DNA of 64,000 bases from Schistosoma mansoni (taxonomy: Eukaryota; Platyhelminthes; Trematoda; Strigeidida; Schistosomatidae), in assembly GCF_000237925.1 (NCBI RefSeq), contig NC_031498.1:6368152-6432151 (forward strand), written 5' to 3'. The position numbers and the translations under genes are program-made. Of this stretch, positions 63,108-64,000 are shown in pieces. Numbering within the stretch: the first letter of the stretch is position 1; the number at the start of each line of letters is the position of its first letter. The notes under the pieces are model-generated. The model ran no database searches. It saw nothing but the letters and a program-made list of their open reading frames with translations, and was not told where the DNA came from.

Positions 63108-63704
63108 AAACAAGAATTCATAGAGCTATCAATCCATAATCTTTTAAACTTCCTATTTACAACACTGTCATTTATCGGAGCTAACATGTAACATCCTGAA
63201 AAGCTGAAAGTATGATTATATGTTGCAGTTGATGGAAGATGGTGAATAAGTGTAATTCTAATAGATGTATTGTTTCAAGAAAAGCTGGAAAAAGCCTACA
63301 ATTAATTTTGTGTATACTGAAAGTGGATAACGATTTTCCACCGTTATGAATGTATTTGAAATAAGACAGAATATCATGTTACCAAATTATTAATGAATAT
63401 ATCTAAATCTGTTACAAATTAGCAGTTTCGATACTGTGAAAATACCTGAGTACACTTGCCTTCATTTAAATACTAACAAACAAGATGGTTGGAGAAGCAT
63501 TATATGTGAGATCTGTCGGTGTTCGATACCATTTGTTTTTATTTAGCTGTGGATATATACTTTACACACGAGATTTTAAATAAAACCAACACACTGATAG
63601 GCTACAGGACTGTGTTCGCTTAAACTGTTGAGACGTTTTATACAAGCTTGATGGTCGTTTGAAGTACTTACCTAAAGTCAAGTGCATATAAATTGGGGAG
63701 AGTT
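58084..63704 (-). CDS. UBE3B: UBE3B-type HECT E3 ubiquitin ligase, C-terminal exons (5' end off window)
   Basis: Catalytic HECT half of an E3 ligase that takes ubiquitin on a Cys thioester and transfers it to substrates. Exons: 62065-62189, 61102-61284, 60032-60143, 58878-58973, 58084-58278 (236 aa plus TAG), all GT/AG and in frame. A further 33-nt exon, 63672-63704, is likely. Motifs are [77 protein letters not shown] and [13 protein letters not shown]. The active-site box [17 protein letters not shown] follows, with the Cys codon at 58183-58185, and the C-terminus is [11 protein letters not shown]. These match UBE3B better than UBE3C ([10 protein letters not shown] insertion, HFRM-QI). The exon 62065-62189 needs phase 0 upstream, but the 33-nt exon ends in phase 2, so one more tiny exon must lie between 62190 and 63671. 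The introns contain repeat R3, repeat R2 and a (TC)(TA) tract. Confidence 0.9.
59468..59592 (-). repeat. repeat R3 fragment in a UBE3B intron
   Basis: The minus strand carries TTTCTGATGTTTTATGACTT, then AGTGCAAGCCACTTCTTCAG, matching the end of the R3 repeat at 26040-26085 with mismatches. Confidence 0.55.
60308..60832 (-). repeat. dispersed repeat R2, copy b, in a UBE3B intron
   Basis: Same family and same orientation as 39410-39945, sharing GGAGCCCATGTGCACCAATG, GGAATCAGGGTTTTCCAACT and CCACCCCATGG-like blocks. It lies in the intron 60144-61101. On the minus strand it ends at GTGTTTAAATAATAAAT. Confidence 0.65.
62200..63671. other. UBE3B intron, mostly featureless
   Basis: A degenerate tRNA-like stretch (62385-62460, minus) suggests an old SINE. 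No exon was recognised, although the reading phase requires one. Confidence 0.3.
63017..63102. repeat. compound (TC)n(TA)n microsatellite
   Basis: About 19 TC units run directly into about 23 TA units, within a UBE3B intron. Confidence 0.95.
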
Positions 63705-64000
63705 CTGAAAACAATACGAAAAGATTGCTACTATAAGTATGGAAGTTTACTGACCTACAACTACATCGAAAAGTATAAACTGACTAACACTCTAATACTA
63801 TTAGTTAAAGTTAGGTTCTGTATTGTCCAGTAATGATGAGATTAGCAACTTTTTTCAGAACTTCAGACATTCTATGGAAATCAAAGTACAAGATGTTGGT
63901 TAATGTAATGAATTGTAATATTTCTTAGTCAAACAATGAAATAGCAAAACAGAACTGAAAAGAGCTAGTTTAGATCATCAATCCCAGGATACTAAGTTTT

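Noticed and set aside
62999-63187. Open frame with Arg-Glu and Ile-Tyr runs
   Set aside because: It is only the translation of the (TC)n(TA)n microsatellite.
1-64000. CRISPR arrays, bacterial operons, integrons, rRNA or canonical tRNA genes
   Set aside because: None seen; the window is clearly nuclear DNA of a eukaryote. tRNA-like matches are confined to SINE copies with degenerate cloverleaf potential.

Overview
The window looks like an AT-rich trematode genome, most probably a blood fluke of the genus Schistosoma. The evidence is intron-rich eukaryotic genes with very short introns, RTE-type non-LTR retrotransposons ending in TGAC-type tails, a degenerate Merlin transposon, tRNA-related SINEs carrying a hammerhead-ribozyme-like domain, and a separate satellite-type hammerhead repeat. 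Species cannot be fixed from the sequence alone.

Four protein-coding genes could be recognised and spliced by eye. (1) 1034-2267, minus: a MICU2/MICU3-type mitochondrial calcium-uptake EF-hand protein. Eight exons are separated by seven introns of only 33-41 nt, and the 3' end lies off the window. (2) 10378-18300, plus: a class I phosphatidylinositol transfer protein. Its last intron (6.8 kb) hosts a nested RTE insertion, and its terminal exon sits behind a 35-nt tandem duplication of the 3' splice site. (3) 46739-52094, minus: a complete three-exon Misato/DML1 homologue (517 aa). (4) 58084-63704, minus: the last exons of a UBE3B-type HECT ubiquitin ligase with the catalytic Cys; the 5' end lies off the window. 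Genes 3 and 4 are tandem on the same strand. Genes 1 and 2 are divergent. The genes look like ordinary housekeeping functions (mitochondrial Ca2+ uptake, lipid transfer, mitochondrial morphology, ubiquitination) and I see no functional clustering.

Between 18.4 and 46.7 kb I can support no complete gene, only two candidate minus-strand exons (22912-23141 and 26912-26998). The space is filled by transposon debris. This includes RTE relics, a solo LTR with a perfect 5-bp target duplication nested in another repeat, a 525-bp element with perfect 113-bp inverted repeats, four tRNA-like SINE copies, two hammerhead loci (one inside a palindrome), and the 3' ends of a second non-LTR family.

The most noteworthy observations are the duplicated splice acceptor abutting a (TA)n tract in the PITP gene, the micro-intron ladder in the MICU gene, the perfect-TIR element, the hammerhead palindrome, and the three-level nested RTE whose insertion history can be read from target-site duplications. 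All homology calls rest on recognition of conserved motifs; no database search was run.
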